Part shown: one piece after another, positions 12,346-25,997 of the stretch
Layout of the letters: each line of letters starts with the position of its first letter
How positions within the stretch are numbered: position 1 is the first letter of the stretch
NCBI RefSeq assembly: GCF_000972845.2
Contig: NC_040022.1
Coordinates: 3,292,047 to 3,356,046, forward strand
Reading direction: 5' to 3'
Length of the DNA stretch: 64,000 nt
From: Larimichthys crocea
Lineage: Eukaryota; Chordata; Actinopteri; Sciaenidae
Notes under the pieces: model-generated
What the model saw: only the letters and a program-made list of their open reading frames with translations
Told to the model about the DNA's origin: nothing
Databases searched by the model: none
Program-made: the position numbers and the translations under genes

Positions 12346-12494
12346 GTAAAACTCAGAACCGGCGCGGTGCGTTTAAGTGTCATGAATCATTCTTAAAACA
12401 CGAGGTTTGAAGGCGAATGTGTTTATTAATGTGTTTATTAATGTGTTGTTTGTTATTATTAATTAATAATAACATAATATCATATGATGATATA

Positions 12495-12525
<31 letters not shown>

Positions 12526-14640
12526 ATTATTTTAGTTTTGAAGGCGAATGTGTTAAATTAATAATAATAATATAACATAATATATGATTACGATCATATA
12601 ATATAAATATAAATATATATGTGTATATAAATAAATGCTTTTTCACGTTGAAAGTGGTGCAATAAACATAAATCACATCTGAACTCTTACATGTTCATGT
12701 AAAATGTTCCATAATTAAAAACATTTTTACCAAACCTGATCATTAAATAAAAAATGTCCCTAATTAAAATTAATTCTTCTCATCTTTTAAAGGCATTAAA
12801 TCAATGGCCCGGCCAAACATGTGAACACAAAGTTAAAGTCTTAAAACTAGATTTGAACTAATGAATGGCCTCATTGATGATGTATTTAAAAGGGGCAAAT
12901 TTCTAAACTTATTAGCATTTAATCACATTATGTAAAACTTACTGAGACACTGTGTCGTACAGAAAATGACCACTAGGTGACACAATCATCCCAGTGTTCA
13001 CCGTCCTGCAGCCAGTCAGACCAGTTCAGTATTTCAGTGTTTTATTTTTGCATAATGAAAACAACATTTATTGAGGTACTTTGATTTAAGACTCATGCTT
13101 CTTTATTCTACATTTAAACAGCTGTAGCTCATACTCAGCATGTCGATATCTTCTGTAGGTTCAGATGATGTTGTGACTGTCACTCTGTTTCATTAAAGGA
13201 CACGCTCTCTGCTTGTCGGATGGTGGAACAGCTTCAGAAAACCCTCCCCTGCCTTTTACACGTGGTCCGAGCATTTTTGTAACTTCACACAGTGACTGTT
13301 CAACTGTAGGAAGGTGGAAAAGGAACCAGAGTTTGAACTTCTTCTCCTTCTGTGGGCCCGAACTCATTTAAGGTGGACTGAGATGAAGTGGAACTGTCCT
13401 GCTGTCGGTATGACAAGTCTACATTTGGAAATCATGGATGCCGCGTCCTCCGGCCTAAAGAAGAGAGGGACCATCCAACTTGTGAACGATATATACAGGT
13501 TTTGGTACTCAGCACTGTGAATGCCTCAAATGGCCTCCATATCTGAACAATTGAACTTCTTGCAGATTCAAACCACCTCCTCCACCGGACTGCTGCTCTT
13601 CAATCGGGTCTAACCTGGATGATGCCGGCGACGGGATTGTTGCATAGCAACCGTCTGCTCAGCACCGACAGTGGTCCTCCTGTTTAGAACTTGGAAACCT
13701 CAAAAGATGTCATTATGTGGGCAGAGTCGCCCACATGGGTCAGTGTCAGCCAAGAGCCAAGAGGTGGTGTTAATGTGGGGACACACTCAGTGTACCAGGC
13801 TGTAAACATGTTTATTTCTGCTGTGAAGTTGGACATTTGGACATGGGGACTTATGGAGACTGACTCACTTCTGGAGCCAGCCTCAGGTGGACGTTAGAGG
13901 AACTGCAGTTTTTGGTACTTCTACGTTGGCTTTATTTCACAGCCACGGACATTGCCGTTTGGTGACAAGTCAAAAAGTCAGTTAGCCAATCAACAAACGT
14001 CTCTATCTTAAAAAACAGAAAGAGATTGGCAATGACATTTATTTTCATTTTAAAAAACACATAACTTCCTCTTTAATTTGATACTAAACATGTGGCATAT
14101 GTAGCTTTTTAAACCAGGTTGATATTTAACACTTATCAACACAAAATAAAACTGCTGTAAATAATTCTCATTAAATCCATCTTAGTCTGCCAACAAGAAG
14201 ACAAAGTAACTTCAAACATGTGATCCACAACATTTCTCTCTGTGTGGTTCCTGAGTCAACAAAACAAAACAAACCCTTCACTGGATAATGCCGGGATTTT
14301 CAAAATAAAATACAAACATCCCACCCAACAGTCATGTGGTGGTTAAAAATAATTAGCTAATTTGGAGCCTTAAAACAGTTTTGACCTGTCAGTGAAAATG
14401 ATTCTCTGTTGCCAGGCGGATCCCCATTAGAGTAATTGTATTGCTGGTGTGGTTAGCACGTCTGTAGTAAACTGAGCAATCAGCACTTGTGTTTAAGTTT
14501 TCATGAAACAGAAAGCAGAGTGCTGTTTGCTTCACTGTAAGATCAGAGAGGGAGGGACTTGACAATAAACTGACTGGTGTTTACAGTAGCCAACAGTGAA
14601 TGTGCATTACACCCACATTAATATGCATTGCAGCAATGAG
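12346..14640. other. Gene-free interval with AT-rich repeats and dispersed repeats
   Basis: Holds a TA-rich stretch (12420-12640, including (AT)n at 12496-12519) and a dispersed repeat at about 13780-13960 whose core (CTGGAGCCAGCCTCAGGTGG) recurs at 27.4-27.55 kb and, inverted, at 50.74-50.88 kb. Sequence at 14500-14630 is shared with 38.37-38.46 kb. No exon with conserved coding content was recognised. Confidence 0.55.
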
Positions 14641-15060
14641 CTAGAACCAGCCTCTACCTTCCATAGACCGAACAGAACCTCTGAACCAGCAGAGTCCAAT
14701 ATAACAGTGAATACAGTAACAGAACTTCTGAACCAACAGTGTCCAGTCTAACAGTGAACACAGCGACAGAACCTCTGAACCAGCAGTGTCCAGTCTAACA
14801 GTGAACACAGCAACAGAACCTCTGAACCAGCACTGTCCAGTCTAACAGTGAACACAGCGACAGAACCTCTGAACCAGCAGTGCCCAGTCGCAACCTACAA
14901 CACCGCAACAGAACACGTCTGAACCAGAGCATGGTCCAGTCTAACAGTTGAAACCACAGTTGACAGAATCCGCACGAAGGGACAAACCGGAACAGACGGT
15001 CCAGTCTAACAGTGAACTAGCAACAGAACCTGTGACCAGTGCCAGCCCAGTGTAGACAGA
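14640..15060. repeat. Minisatellite, ~47-bp unit
   Basis: Tandem units read roughly GAACCTCTGAACCAGCAGTG then TCCAGTCTAACAGTGAACAC. Units are regular from 14690 to 14890 and increasingly corrupted to 15060. A single inverted copy of the unit exists at about 43490-43535. Confidence 0.9.
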
Positions 15061-15109
15061 CCGTACACGTGTAACAGTCTAGGCAATACCGCAGCCTACC
15101 GAGTTGGTT

Positions 15110-18100
15110 TTCTTGCCGGGTTTGGCTCCTGGCATCTTGATGAACTTACCATCACTACTTTGTGTAGCAGAGCAGTTATACAAGCAAGTTAGTACATTCA
15201 TTGGGTGGTTTCAGAGTTACAAGTGTCTATATATGTGTACACATATAAATCGTAAGTCATAACAGCGCTAACTTTGGATGAATTACAAAAGGTATAAGGA
15301 GGTAAAATGAAGAGCCAGCTCTTCTTGGTGAGCTGAGTCAAATGATCCGACTCCCTAAAAAGACCGAACTTCCCATCACTAACTTTGTAAGTTAGTACAT
15401 TCATTGGGTGGTTTCAGAGGTTACAAGTGTCTATATATGTGTACACATATAAATCCTAAGTCATAACAGTGCTAACTTTGAATGAATTACAAAAGGGATA
15501 AGTGGTAAAATGAAGAGCCGGCTCTTCTTGGTGAGCTGAGTCAAATGATCCGACTCCCTTAAAAGAACCGAACTTCCCATCACTACTTTGTGTAGCAGAG
15601 CAGTTCTCAGCAAGTTAGTGGATTCATTGGGTGGTTTCAGAGTACAAGTGTCTATTATGTCATAACCGCGCTAACTTTGGATGGATTATAATAGGGATAA
15701 GTGTAAAATGAAAAGCCAGGTCTTCTGGTGAGCTGAGTCAAATATCCGACTCCCTAAAAAGAACCGAATTCCCATCACTACTTTGTAAGTTGTGGATTCA
15801 TTGGGTTGTTTAGAGTACAAGTGTCTATATATGTCACATAACAGCAGCTAAACTTGGATTAATTACAAAAGGTATATATGAGGGTAAAACAAAAAAAAGC
15901 CAGCTCTTCCTGGTGAGCTGAGTCAAATGATCCGACTCCCTAAAAAAGAAACGAACTTCACCCTCACTACTTTGTAAGTTAGTGGATTCATTTGGGTGGT
16001 TTAGAGTAACAAGTGTCTATATATGTCATAACAAGCGCTAACTTTGGATGGATTATAATAGGGATAAGTAGTAAAATGAAAAGCCAGGTCTTCTTGGTGA
16101 GCTGAGTCAAATGATCCGACTCCCTAAAAAGAACCGAACTTCCCATCACTACTTTGTAAGTTAGTACATTCATTGGGTGGTTTCAGAGTTACAAGTGTCT
16201 ATATATGTGTACACATATAAATCGTAAGTCATAAAGCGCTACTATTTGGATGAATTACAAAGGTATAGGGTGAACCAAAAGAGCTCTTCTGGTGAGCTGA
16301 GTCAAATGATCCGAATCCCTAAAAGAACCGAACTTCCCTATCACTACTTTGTAAGTTAGTGGATTCATTGGGTGGTTTCAGAGTTACAAGTGTGTCTATA
16401 TATGTATAACAGCGCTAACTTTGGATGGATTATAATAGGGTAGTAGTAAATGAAGAGCCAGGTCTTCTTGTGGATGATGAGACAAATGATCCGACTCCGC
16501 TCAAAAGAACACGACTTCCCATCACCTACTTTAGTTGTACATCACTTGGTGGTTTCAGAGTTACAGATGTCTAGATATGTGTACATATAAATCGTAAGTC
16601 ATAAGGCTAACTTTGGCATGAATACAAAAAAGGTTAGGTGTTGAACCTCCATCTACCAAAAATGAGAAGAAGCTCTTCATGTTGACGCGACTACGTCAAA
16701 TGATCCGACTCCTCTACAACAAGTACCCACACTTCCCCATGCCACTACTTTGTACGTTGGTAACATTCACTGCGTTGGTTTCAGAGTTACAGTGTCTAAT
16801 AGTGTGTACACCTGTAAATGTCAGTCATATAGCGCTACCTTTGGATGATATTACAAAAGGTTAATATAGGCTGATTGCGGAACCAAATGAGATACGCTCT
16901 TCTTGGTGAGCTGAGTGTCAAATGATTTCCGACTCCCTGAAAAGAACCCGAACTTCCCTCACTGATTCTCGCGTGTTAAGTTCGTGGATTCATTGGGTGG
17001 TTTCAGAGGTTTACAAGTGTCTATATATGTCATAACAGCGCTAACTTTGGATGGATTATAATAGGGGATAAGTAGTTTAAACATCGAAGCGACCAGGTCT
17101 TTTTGAGTGATGCTGACGTCACATGCCTCCTGATCCCTAAAAAAGAAACCAATACTTTCCACCCATCACTTACTTTGTCCCTGTAGCACGAGCACGTACC
17201 TTCTGCTCCACTTTCTATCCACGCACAGTTCGTGTATTCCTTGGGTGGGTTCAGAGTTACAAGTGGTCTATTATCGGTTAAGTCAGGCACGCCTAACTCG
17301 TGGAGTGGGACTACGTTACATAGGTAGCTAGTGGTAAAATGAAAGCCAGGTACGTTCTTGGTGAGATGAGTGTCAAATGATCTCGACGCCACGTACAACA
17401 ACGAACCGAATTCCCATCACTCTACTATTGTACTCCGTGTAGTCGCGGTTTTCATGGAAGGTGGTTTGAGATTATATAACAGAGTTATTATATATGTCAT
17501 ATACACAGCAGCCGCTAATTTGGGATGGATTATAATAGGGATAAAGTAGCTAAAATTTGAAAGCCATGTCTTCTGTGTTGAGATGAGTTCAAATGATCCG
17601 AGCCCCCCTAAAAAGAACCGAACTTCCCCTCACATCTTTGAAGTTAGTTACATTTCGACTCGTGGTTTCAGAGTTTCACAGTGTCTATATATGGTACACA
17701 TAAATCGTAAGTCCTAACAGCCTAACTTTGGATGATTACCAAAACGGTAATAAGGAGGTAAAAGCAAAAAAGCCAGCTCTTCCGGTGAGCTGAGTCAACT
17801 GATTCCGACCCCTAAAAAAACCGAACTTTCCCATCACTATTTGTGGTAGCCGAGCAGTTCTACAAGCAAGTTATGGATTTCATGGTGGTTTCAGAGTTAA
17901 AAGTGTCTATATATTAGTTCCATAACACGCGCTAACTTTGGATGGATTACTACACTAGGGAATAGTAGTACAATGGAAAGCCAGGTCCTTCTTGGTGATT
18001 AGTGAGACAAATGATCCCGACTCCCTAAAAAGAAAGCTCGAACCTCTGTCTCCCTCAACTACTTTGTAAGTTGGTACATTCAATGCGTTGGGTTCAGAGT

Positions 18101-18450
18101 TACAAGTGTCTATATATGTCATAACAGCGCTAACTTTGGATGGATTATAATAGGGATAAGTAGTAAAATGAAAAGCCGGCTCTTCTTGGTGAGCTGAGTC
18201 AAATGATCCGACTCCCTAAAAAGAACCCAACTTCCCATCACTACTTTGTGTAGCAGAGCAGTTCTACAAGCAAGTTAGTGGATTCATTGGGTGGTTTCAG
18301 AGTTACAAGTGTCTATATATGTCATAACAGCGCTAACTTTGGATGGATTATAATAGGGATAAGTAGTAAAATGATGAGCCAGGTCTTCTTGGTGAGATGA
18401 GTCAAATGATCCGACTCCCTAAAAAGAACCCAACTTCCCATCAGTAATTA
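15110..18450. repeat. Satellite array, ~200-bp unit, with a degraded or mis-sequenced centre
   Basis: At least fifteen units share GATCCGACTCCCTAAAAAGA, ACTTCCCATCACTACTTTGT, CATTGGGTGGTTTCAGAGTT and GAGCTGAGTCAAATGATCCG. Units at the edges (15180-15600, 18060-18440) agree closely. Units between about 15600 and 18000, worst at 16450-17900, carry many scattered short insertions and losses. The complement of the CCATCACTA end (TAGTGATGGGAAGTTCGGTT) resembles a hAT-type MITE terminus, suggesting how the unit arose. The long ORFs crossing it are not genes. Confidence 0.9.
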
Positions 18451-18523
18451 GTCCACATAGACTTTAAGACCTGCTGCTGCTGGTCTCCTCGAAGGGGAGC
18501 GGCCCTGTCTGAACCCACGTCAC

Positions 18524-18543
18524 GCACACACACACACACACAC
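18524..18543. repeat. (CA)n microsatellite upstream of cotl1
   Basis: Short pure CA run. Confidence 0.9.
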
Positions 18544-18559
18544 TCTTACAGGAAATGAG

Positions 18560-19061
18560 GCGTCTCTTAATTTGAATATCTGAATACGTTTCTGTAAAGA
18601 CAGCCAGCTTCCATCCATCCACGCGACGTTCACAACACTTCACTTCCAAACAAGGTTCGGACACCAGGTGGGGGGGGGCGTGCAGGGAGGCCACGCCCTC
18701 TCCGGAGACAGGAAGTGTGTACCATTCCACATCATTGGCGGAGTCCGTCATATCTGGTGTTATAGAAAATCTTTGACTAACATCACCAACGCCCAGAAAA
18801 CCGTGACAATATCCAGGAAATGCACCGAGCTGCTGCGAGAACACGAGCCGCCTGTTTCCGTTAGTCCGCCCGGCGCAGCAGCAGTCCCAGTGCGGTGGTC
18901 GTGATTTCTGCGGGAGTGAACGAGCCCGGTTCTTCTCAGTCAGAGCCGAACTCTCATGGTCGATATCAGTTAAACCTCACAGCTGCTTTGTCTGGACGGA
19001 ACAACCAGGTTTTAATTTACTTCGACTGCTCTGTGTCTCTGAAACAAACAAATAAATAAAA
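18560..19061 (+). promoter_or_regulatory. cotl1 promoter and 5' UTR region
   Basis: CpG-enriched sequence immediately upstream of the cotl1 ATG, richer in GC than the flanks. No TATA box or TSS could be fixed. Open frames here lack recognisable conserved protein content. Confidence 0.4.
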
Positions 19062-19830
19062 ATGGCAACCCAGATCGATAAGGAGGCTTGCAGAGAGGCG
19101 TACAACCAAGTGAGAGACGACAACACGGACGCCAACTGGTGAGTGTGACGCTCCAGACTCCCTTTAAAAACGCGTCTGTTATAGCTGTTGTCGTGTTTTT
19201 GCTGCTGTCACCGTGTCCCACATTAAAACACACGGGCTCATGTGAATGTTTAAGACTCACTCTTTAATTCGGCTCCGTGTGACACGTCAAACAATCCGTG
19301 TTTCGATGTGCTTCGTTAAATTAAATCATCATTACATCGCCCCGTTCCCGCCCACTGCGCCCGTCTTCTCGAATGGCGTAGTAGCGCTAAAATAACAAGA
19401 GCACCCGTTAAAGAAGTTAGAATTTTATTAAAATGAGCACAGGGAGGCTAACCAGACATATGCCGAATTGAAAACAGTAAAGTAAAGATGTGGAAAATGT
19501 ATCGAGGTGTAGTTTATGCCGCACGGACGGTTACATTTGAGCCAGTTGAAGTTTAAATTGTTAGTTTTCTAAGCGCGGTTCTGCCCGCTCGCTGAATCCG
19601 CGTTCGGGGTGCCACATTGCGGCTTTGCACGCTGTGGAAGCCTCCGTGGATTGTCTCGGCGCTTTTCTTTTGTTTGTTTTTGCAACAGTGTGAGCTGACA
19701 GAGATTAAAACATGCACGCAGGTTCCTCTCATCTGTATTCTGGATGTTTAGCCGGTCACAGTCCTCAGGCCCGGCGGGGCAGAAGTAATTTCCTTTGTCC
19801 TGTATTCAGAGCGGATAACGTTATAATAGT

Positions 19831-19872
<42 letters not shown>

Positions 19873-22800
19873 CTGCCACCTTGCATGGGCGTCTCAGGCA
19901 TTTTGTGCATTTCTTCCATCCACAGAAGGCCATTTGTTGTGAAGCCCATGAGGCTGAATAATGCACTGTGTATTCTACATCTTGCAGGGCTGCATTCAAA
20001 TATGAAGGCTCCAGGATTGTGCCTGCAGGACAAGGGGCCGACTATGAGGACTTCAAGAGCATGTGCACAGGTAAGAGCAGGTCTGGTTTTAAATGTGGGA
20101 AGGCTGAAGACTCATCTCCACCCTTTGCTCCGGACTTGTCTGGATCTTGTGGCATGTGTGCGGTTGAACAGTCTTTAACGGCACACAGCTTGACATGGCA
20201 GGACGCTAATCTTTTAAGACTCTGTGCTCTGTCACCCATTGGCCTTGAGCCCTGTAACTACGCTGTCAAAGCACTTAACACTGTATACATTGCACTGCGT
20301 AATCTGTCCTACGACATCCCCGCTTTCACAAGGTTGAAGCGTTTTAAGGTCGGAGACGCTGAAGTGATTTCAAACTTCAGGCCCCTGCAGCTTCATTCTT
20401 CAGCCGTCACTTTTGTCTGGGTGCGGAAACACAGTCCTGCCAAAGCATCTGCATACGAAGAACACCTGGTTCTAAACATGTTTGTGTGTTTTAATGAGGG
20501 ATCAGGTCTGCTGTGTATTCACTGCACAGCTCAGCGATTATGTGTCTCTGTTTGCATGTAGAGGAGAAAAGAAGTCGGGTCTTTGACATGATGATTGCCG
20601 GCGAGCAGAGAAAACGACTGGGTGCTGGCTCCGTCTGATGCAAGTTCCCCTTTTTCACTTGCGTCCTCTTGAGTAAAGCGTCTGCTCAGATGTTGGGTGT
20701 GGCACTTTTTCTTGTTGTCTTTAAAGCTTGCTGCCTCAGGGCTCTGTTTTTTTTCTCCCTCTACTGATATTTCAGAGCTCACATTCCTCCGTTGCAACAA
20801 CTCATTTATCACCGTGCTGTATGATCGTCCAGGCTGGTGCATTTGCCATCACTTCCTGTTCAGAGATGACACACACACTTGCTAGACATCTTTCTCTCTG
20901 CAGGCTTGTTTTCCTTATTTAGTAGTGAAGTTGTAAAAACCTGAGTGTAGGAGGAGCTGATGCAGACTGTGTGAAGTGAAGCTTGAGGAGGAGGGCTTCT
21001 TTTTGAATGGTGATCTGGCTTCAGGAAGTAAAAAAATAAAAAATAAGTGAGCTCCGGTTTTCATGATACTGCAAGAAGAGGAAGAATTTCCACTAACTAA
21101 TCATTACACTTCATCTCATTTCACTTTTAAGTCAGATTTCTGCTGATAAACGTAGCAACAAGCAATCATTTATTTAGTCAGTCATAAATGATTCACTGTA
21201 GGTCACCAAACTGTCAGCTGAAGTGAAATTCAGTCTAGATCTTCCCCTGACAGGGAGAGTTTCTCAGGTTTTAGGTCTTCTGAGTAGATTTGTGGTGTTT
21301 TCAGCCACCTTAAGCAGCGTGGCAATGCTTTTATCCAGACCCAAATTGCTCGACAACTTACTGGATGTCTTGGCACGATTGATGGTGAGTTAAACACCAC
21401 CAAAAGGACGGAGTTTTCACTCATCCACTGGATGGACATTTTGTGCAGATGTTTGTAGTCTCCAGAGGATGAATCCTACTGATTTTGTTTCAGTTACCTC
21501 CCCTCCACTGCTGTTAAACCTGCTCCACCACTACTCTACAACACGGTACGCACATTTCTCAGGCCATAGTTAATAGAAGGCACTTTGTAAACGTGAAGTG
21601 AAACTGAGAAATGAAAATCATTCGCGTTTATAGTGGAAGGTCAAGCAGAAGCAGAAGCAGCACATCGAGGCTCGAAATGACAAGAACTGTGTCCAGCTGA
21701 GTCAGAGGTCCAAACATTGTTTCATTACTTATTCCTCCACTCGTGTCGAGGGAAAGTGGCTGGGAAATGAAGCCAACACAGATCTGCTAAAAACTGTAAT
21801 TCCTTAAACATCCACTTGAGGCTGGCTCCAATAGACGGAATTAGTTGAGTGTCATCTGCATAGCGGTGTTAGGAAAAGCTTTGTCAGTGAATAACGGAGC
21901 CAGGTGACTTGGTGTAAAGAGAAAGGGACTGAGAACAGAACCTTGAGGAACCCCAACAGTGAGGCTACAAGGTTCACCCAGGTGCCGACACCTTTTTTTA
22001 TTTTTTTTGGGCTTCAGAAACCTACGAATGACGTCACTCATGCTCTGTCTATTCTTTATACTCTCCATGGTCGAGAGTTTTAAGTCAACTTTTTCAACCA
22101 AGATCCTTGTGACTCCTTAGATTTTTCATCTAGTGCCACCAACTTTACTCTTACCCTGTCAAACAGCTCAGCTGGTACCTAACAGGCTGGGTTTCAGACA
22201 TTTATGGTTTCCTGAAGTCTTCACTGATTCCTTGACCTACGCCTCCCTGAGGCCGACATGAAATTTGTTTAGATTTGAACTACCTGGATTAATGAGCTCC
22301 AGTAATTTGATGTCTCCAACACAATCGACTTTTATACCTGATGCATTTAGAGCTGTGCATGTGGTCATTTTGTAGCTGCCTGGCATTATTTGCATGCGAT
22401 TTAGTCAAAGTAACACAGTGGATGAACGAGTGCCGTTCTGCTTCTAGATGCCGCAGGACTTTATAGAACTGAAGGAGAAACAATTCAGACTGATTTACAG
22501 TCTTACTGTCCCTGCTTTCAGCACATTAAACAGTATTTTTAGGCTGATTTTCAGTGCATCTATAGGTTGGATGGTAATTAATTGAATCACTTTATTTCAG
22601 CCTAATGGTGGCACTAGAAGAAAGGTCAGTGGGTTCCCTTAACGAGGGAAGTTTTAACCTGAAGATGTGGCAGCAAAATCGTCATTTAAATGGTCAACTG
22701 TTGACCCTGCTGTTAGCAGAGATTAAAACCAGAGTTTGGACTCTAGTTTACATGTCGGTAAGACCAAACCCACCTGACACTGTTCACAGGAGACGGCTCT

Positions 22801-25351
22801 AGTTTCCAGGCTGTGTCGCAGAGGGACTGAGCGTGGGCAGAAGCAGCAAACACAGGAAGACACGGTGCCACCCCCCAACCTCAAACCAACTCAGTTTATG
22901 CACAACAAAGTCTCTCCCAACAAATCTTTTTGCTGTCTCATCATTGTCGTAGTTTCAGTGCAGTTTTCTCTGCGGCACTGGTGGAGGGGGTGAAGGGTGG
23001 AGGGTGGAGGGTGGGTGCAGAGTCAGCACGGCTGTAAAGGGAAGACCAACCAGGAAGAATCTGGCAGCAAGAGGAAGCGTCGGGGTATGTGAGGGTATGT
23101 GTAGTACTAGTTCCTCTCTGGAATCTCAAACAGTGACAGATAACACAAAGGTTCACCTCTCTGTGAGTCCTATCAGTATGTAGTAGCATCGATAGGACGC
23201 GTGACAGTGGCTGCTCCCGTTCATAGTGTTAACATGTGGCCTGTCTGACCTGTGAACATTGCCGCTGACGTCCTGCCAGGAAAGTCTTTATCAGCTGTTT
23301 CAACAGGTACATAAAGATAACGCAGATTGTACTGTTAAAAAATCAACTGGGCACTGAAGAGAAACTCCACTTCAATTAACTTGTCACCACCGTGAGAACC
23401 ATTTCAGAATTTACCTTTTTAATTTAAAAGTGCGTAAAGTGAATGTTGTGTTTAGCATGTTGTTAACTCATTAAGGACATTATTTCCAGATGAGTGCAGG
23501 GTCAGGGTTCAGGGACTGTTCTGTCGAAGTCTTAGAGAAGTTTTTGCCCTGCAGCTGATGGTGTACAGAGCGTCAGTCACACATAGGCAGGAACATCTGG
23601 AAGACAATGAGCAATCTGTTCATGTTATTGTTACATGATGACACCATACAAGGCAGCCTGAGAAGACTGTCTGTCTGAAAATGGTAAAATCACACCTGGA
23701 GCTGACCGTGTGTGAAATAAACTTCATCTGACTCCATTTACGTCATGTACCAACATGTCACTTCATGAGCGGCCTACATTGCTCAACCCTTCTTTACGCC
23801 TTCTTGAACAAATTCAAATCAAAAAATCTAAGACAGCCTTGACTCGGCATGTCCAGATGAAACTTTAAAACAACGGTTACTTTTAGTAAAACGAAAGTCA
23901 TCATGTAGAAGAGTCTTGAGCTCTGTGGGGTCCAAATTTAACCTTCCCACACCCTATAGCAGTTTTACAAATAAGTTCAATGCAAATAACTTTAACAGAC
24001 AAATCTGAGAAAAGTTTTTTTAACATGGATAAATACATTTTTAAAAAGGTAATAAAATTAATTTTCATTGATGCAGCGTGTCCAGTAGCTCAGATTCAGT
24101 GTAGTCCAGGAAGGGTCAAAACTTTGTCAACAAAACCACAAGACAAAAACCCAAGTTTATCTCATTTTAACCCTAAATTATCACTGGGACTCTGCAGGTT
24201 TTCACAGTTTAGACGAATTATCTTGCGTACTAATAACATTATAAAGGTTACGACTGTGTAATAAGCTCCTAAGAGGACAGTCCTCTCCTGACAGAGTGAA
24301 TCAAAGGCTCGGGTTCTCATCTGCCCCAAAAGATTTCCAGTAATTAGATCATTCACCACAACGCTTTTCTCAGTGGTGTTAATTGAAAGGAAAATAATGA
24401 AATGAAACCTCTCGGGTTGCTACCTCTTTTGGTTTTGCTGTTTTTCGAACATGTGTCTGTGTCATTGCGGGAAAATAAAAGACCTCAGTTGTGGCCTGGG
24501 ACACCATTAAGCCATTTGTAGATAGGTAGAGATGTGCAGCTGTGGTTACTTTAATTATAGCACGACTGTCTTAGAAGAGAATACGTGAAGTGTCGAATCG
24601 GACGAAATCATGATTATTTTGGAGATTCTGGTCTTCACAATTAGTAAGAAAGGGTCAGTATTACTTTGTCAGTATTCAAGTTTGTAGAATTTAGTTTTGA
24701 AGTTTTGTTACCAGCACTACCAAAGAAAGACTAAAGGGGTCAGAGTTTCCGAGATGTAGTAGTAGTTTGTCGCTGTTGTGTTAATCGCTGTGTTGACGAG
24801 GAGACAAAATGCTTTCATGAAGCAAATAAAGAAATCTGTGTCATTTTTGTTATGTAGAATTAGTGGTAGACATCAGCTCATAGAGCGATTCAAGAAATTA
24901 CAAGAAAATGTCCATATCATAACTACTTCAGAGGATTAATTTAACATGCCATATATTAACCTCAGTTTGTCTTTGTTCAGTAGAAAGTAGACATGCAGGA
25001 CGTTACTGTAAAATATAATGTATCTAAACTGTTATGTAACTGGATTTTTCCCCCTTTAGAATTGGTTCCATGTGACTCTTTATACATCAAGCTGTCTGCA
25101 AGTGACATTACATCATAACGTTACATGTTGGTCTTTGAGCAGCAACAGAGTGATGTTCTTCATTTGAATAGGATTTAGAGGCCAGTAGAGGTACGAGTAC
25201 GTCTTAGCGCGTGTTTGTGTGTGTGTATCGGCTCAGAAGTGGACCACCATGAAGAATGACTGGAGCGATGACTGGGAGGTCTGTGTTACAAATGCAAGGC
25301 TCACAAAAGATTTGACTCATTTTAAGTCTGTTGACCTGAATATTTCCTCGT

Positions 25352-25406
<55 letters not shown>

Positions 25407-25939
25407 ACATTCCTGTTCAGGCAACAATGTGAGGTCCAGATAAATGTACATACTTAGTGAGGACCACCCTTTCTGCTGTACTTGGAGACAAATTAATGTC
25501 ACTTTTTTCAGCACTATGTTGCTCCCTGACTCCCTTTCCACTTCAGCTTCTTTACAAACACAAAAGAAAAATATTTTTTAAGCACCCTTCAATGGGGGCA
25601 CTGTTGAGTTCTTATCAGATAATTTAGCTATGCAGCCATCTTTACTGCCATCTTATGTGGACAAATTAAACGTGTAAAGTAATTAAACTGTAAAGAAATT
25701 AAACTTGATCTCTACAGATAAATTATATAAACAGTAAAATAGAAATAAATTTTCTATGGAAACTAGAACTACTAAAAGTAACTGTACAATTTTTAAATTA
25801 GGCTGTAGACAATGAATGTCCAGGAAGTATTTTTACTGTAGCATTACTGCTTTACCAAAAGTGAATCAAACAACTCTAACCCTAAATAACAGTATCATGC
25901 AACTTCCAACAAAGCTGCAACAAATAAATATTTCCTCAT

Positions 25940-25997
<58 letters not shown>

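Noticed and set aside
18464..18904. ORFs on both strands upstream of cotl1
   Set aside because: No recognisable domain, no splice partners, and CpG-rich promoter-like composition explains the open frames.
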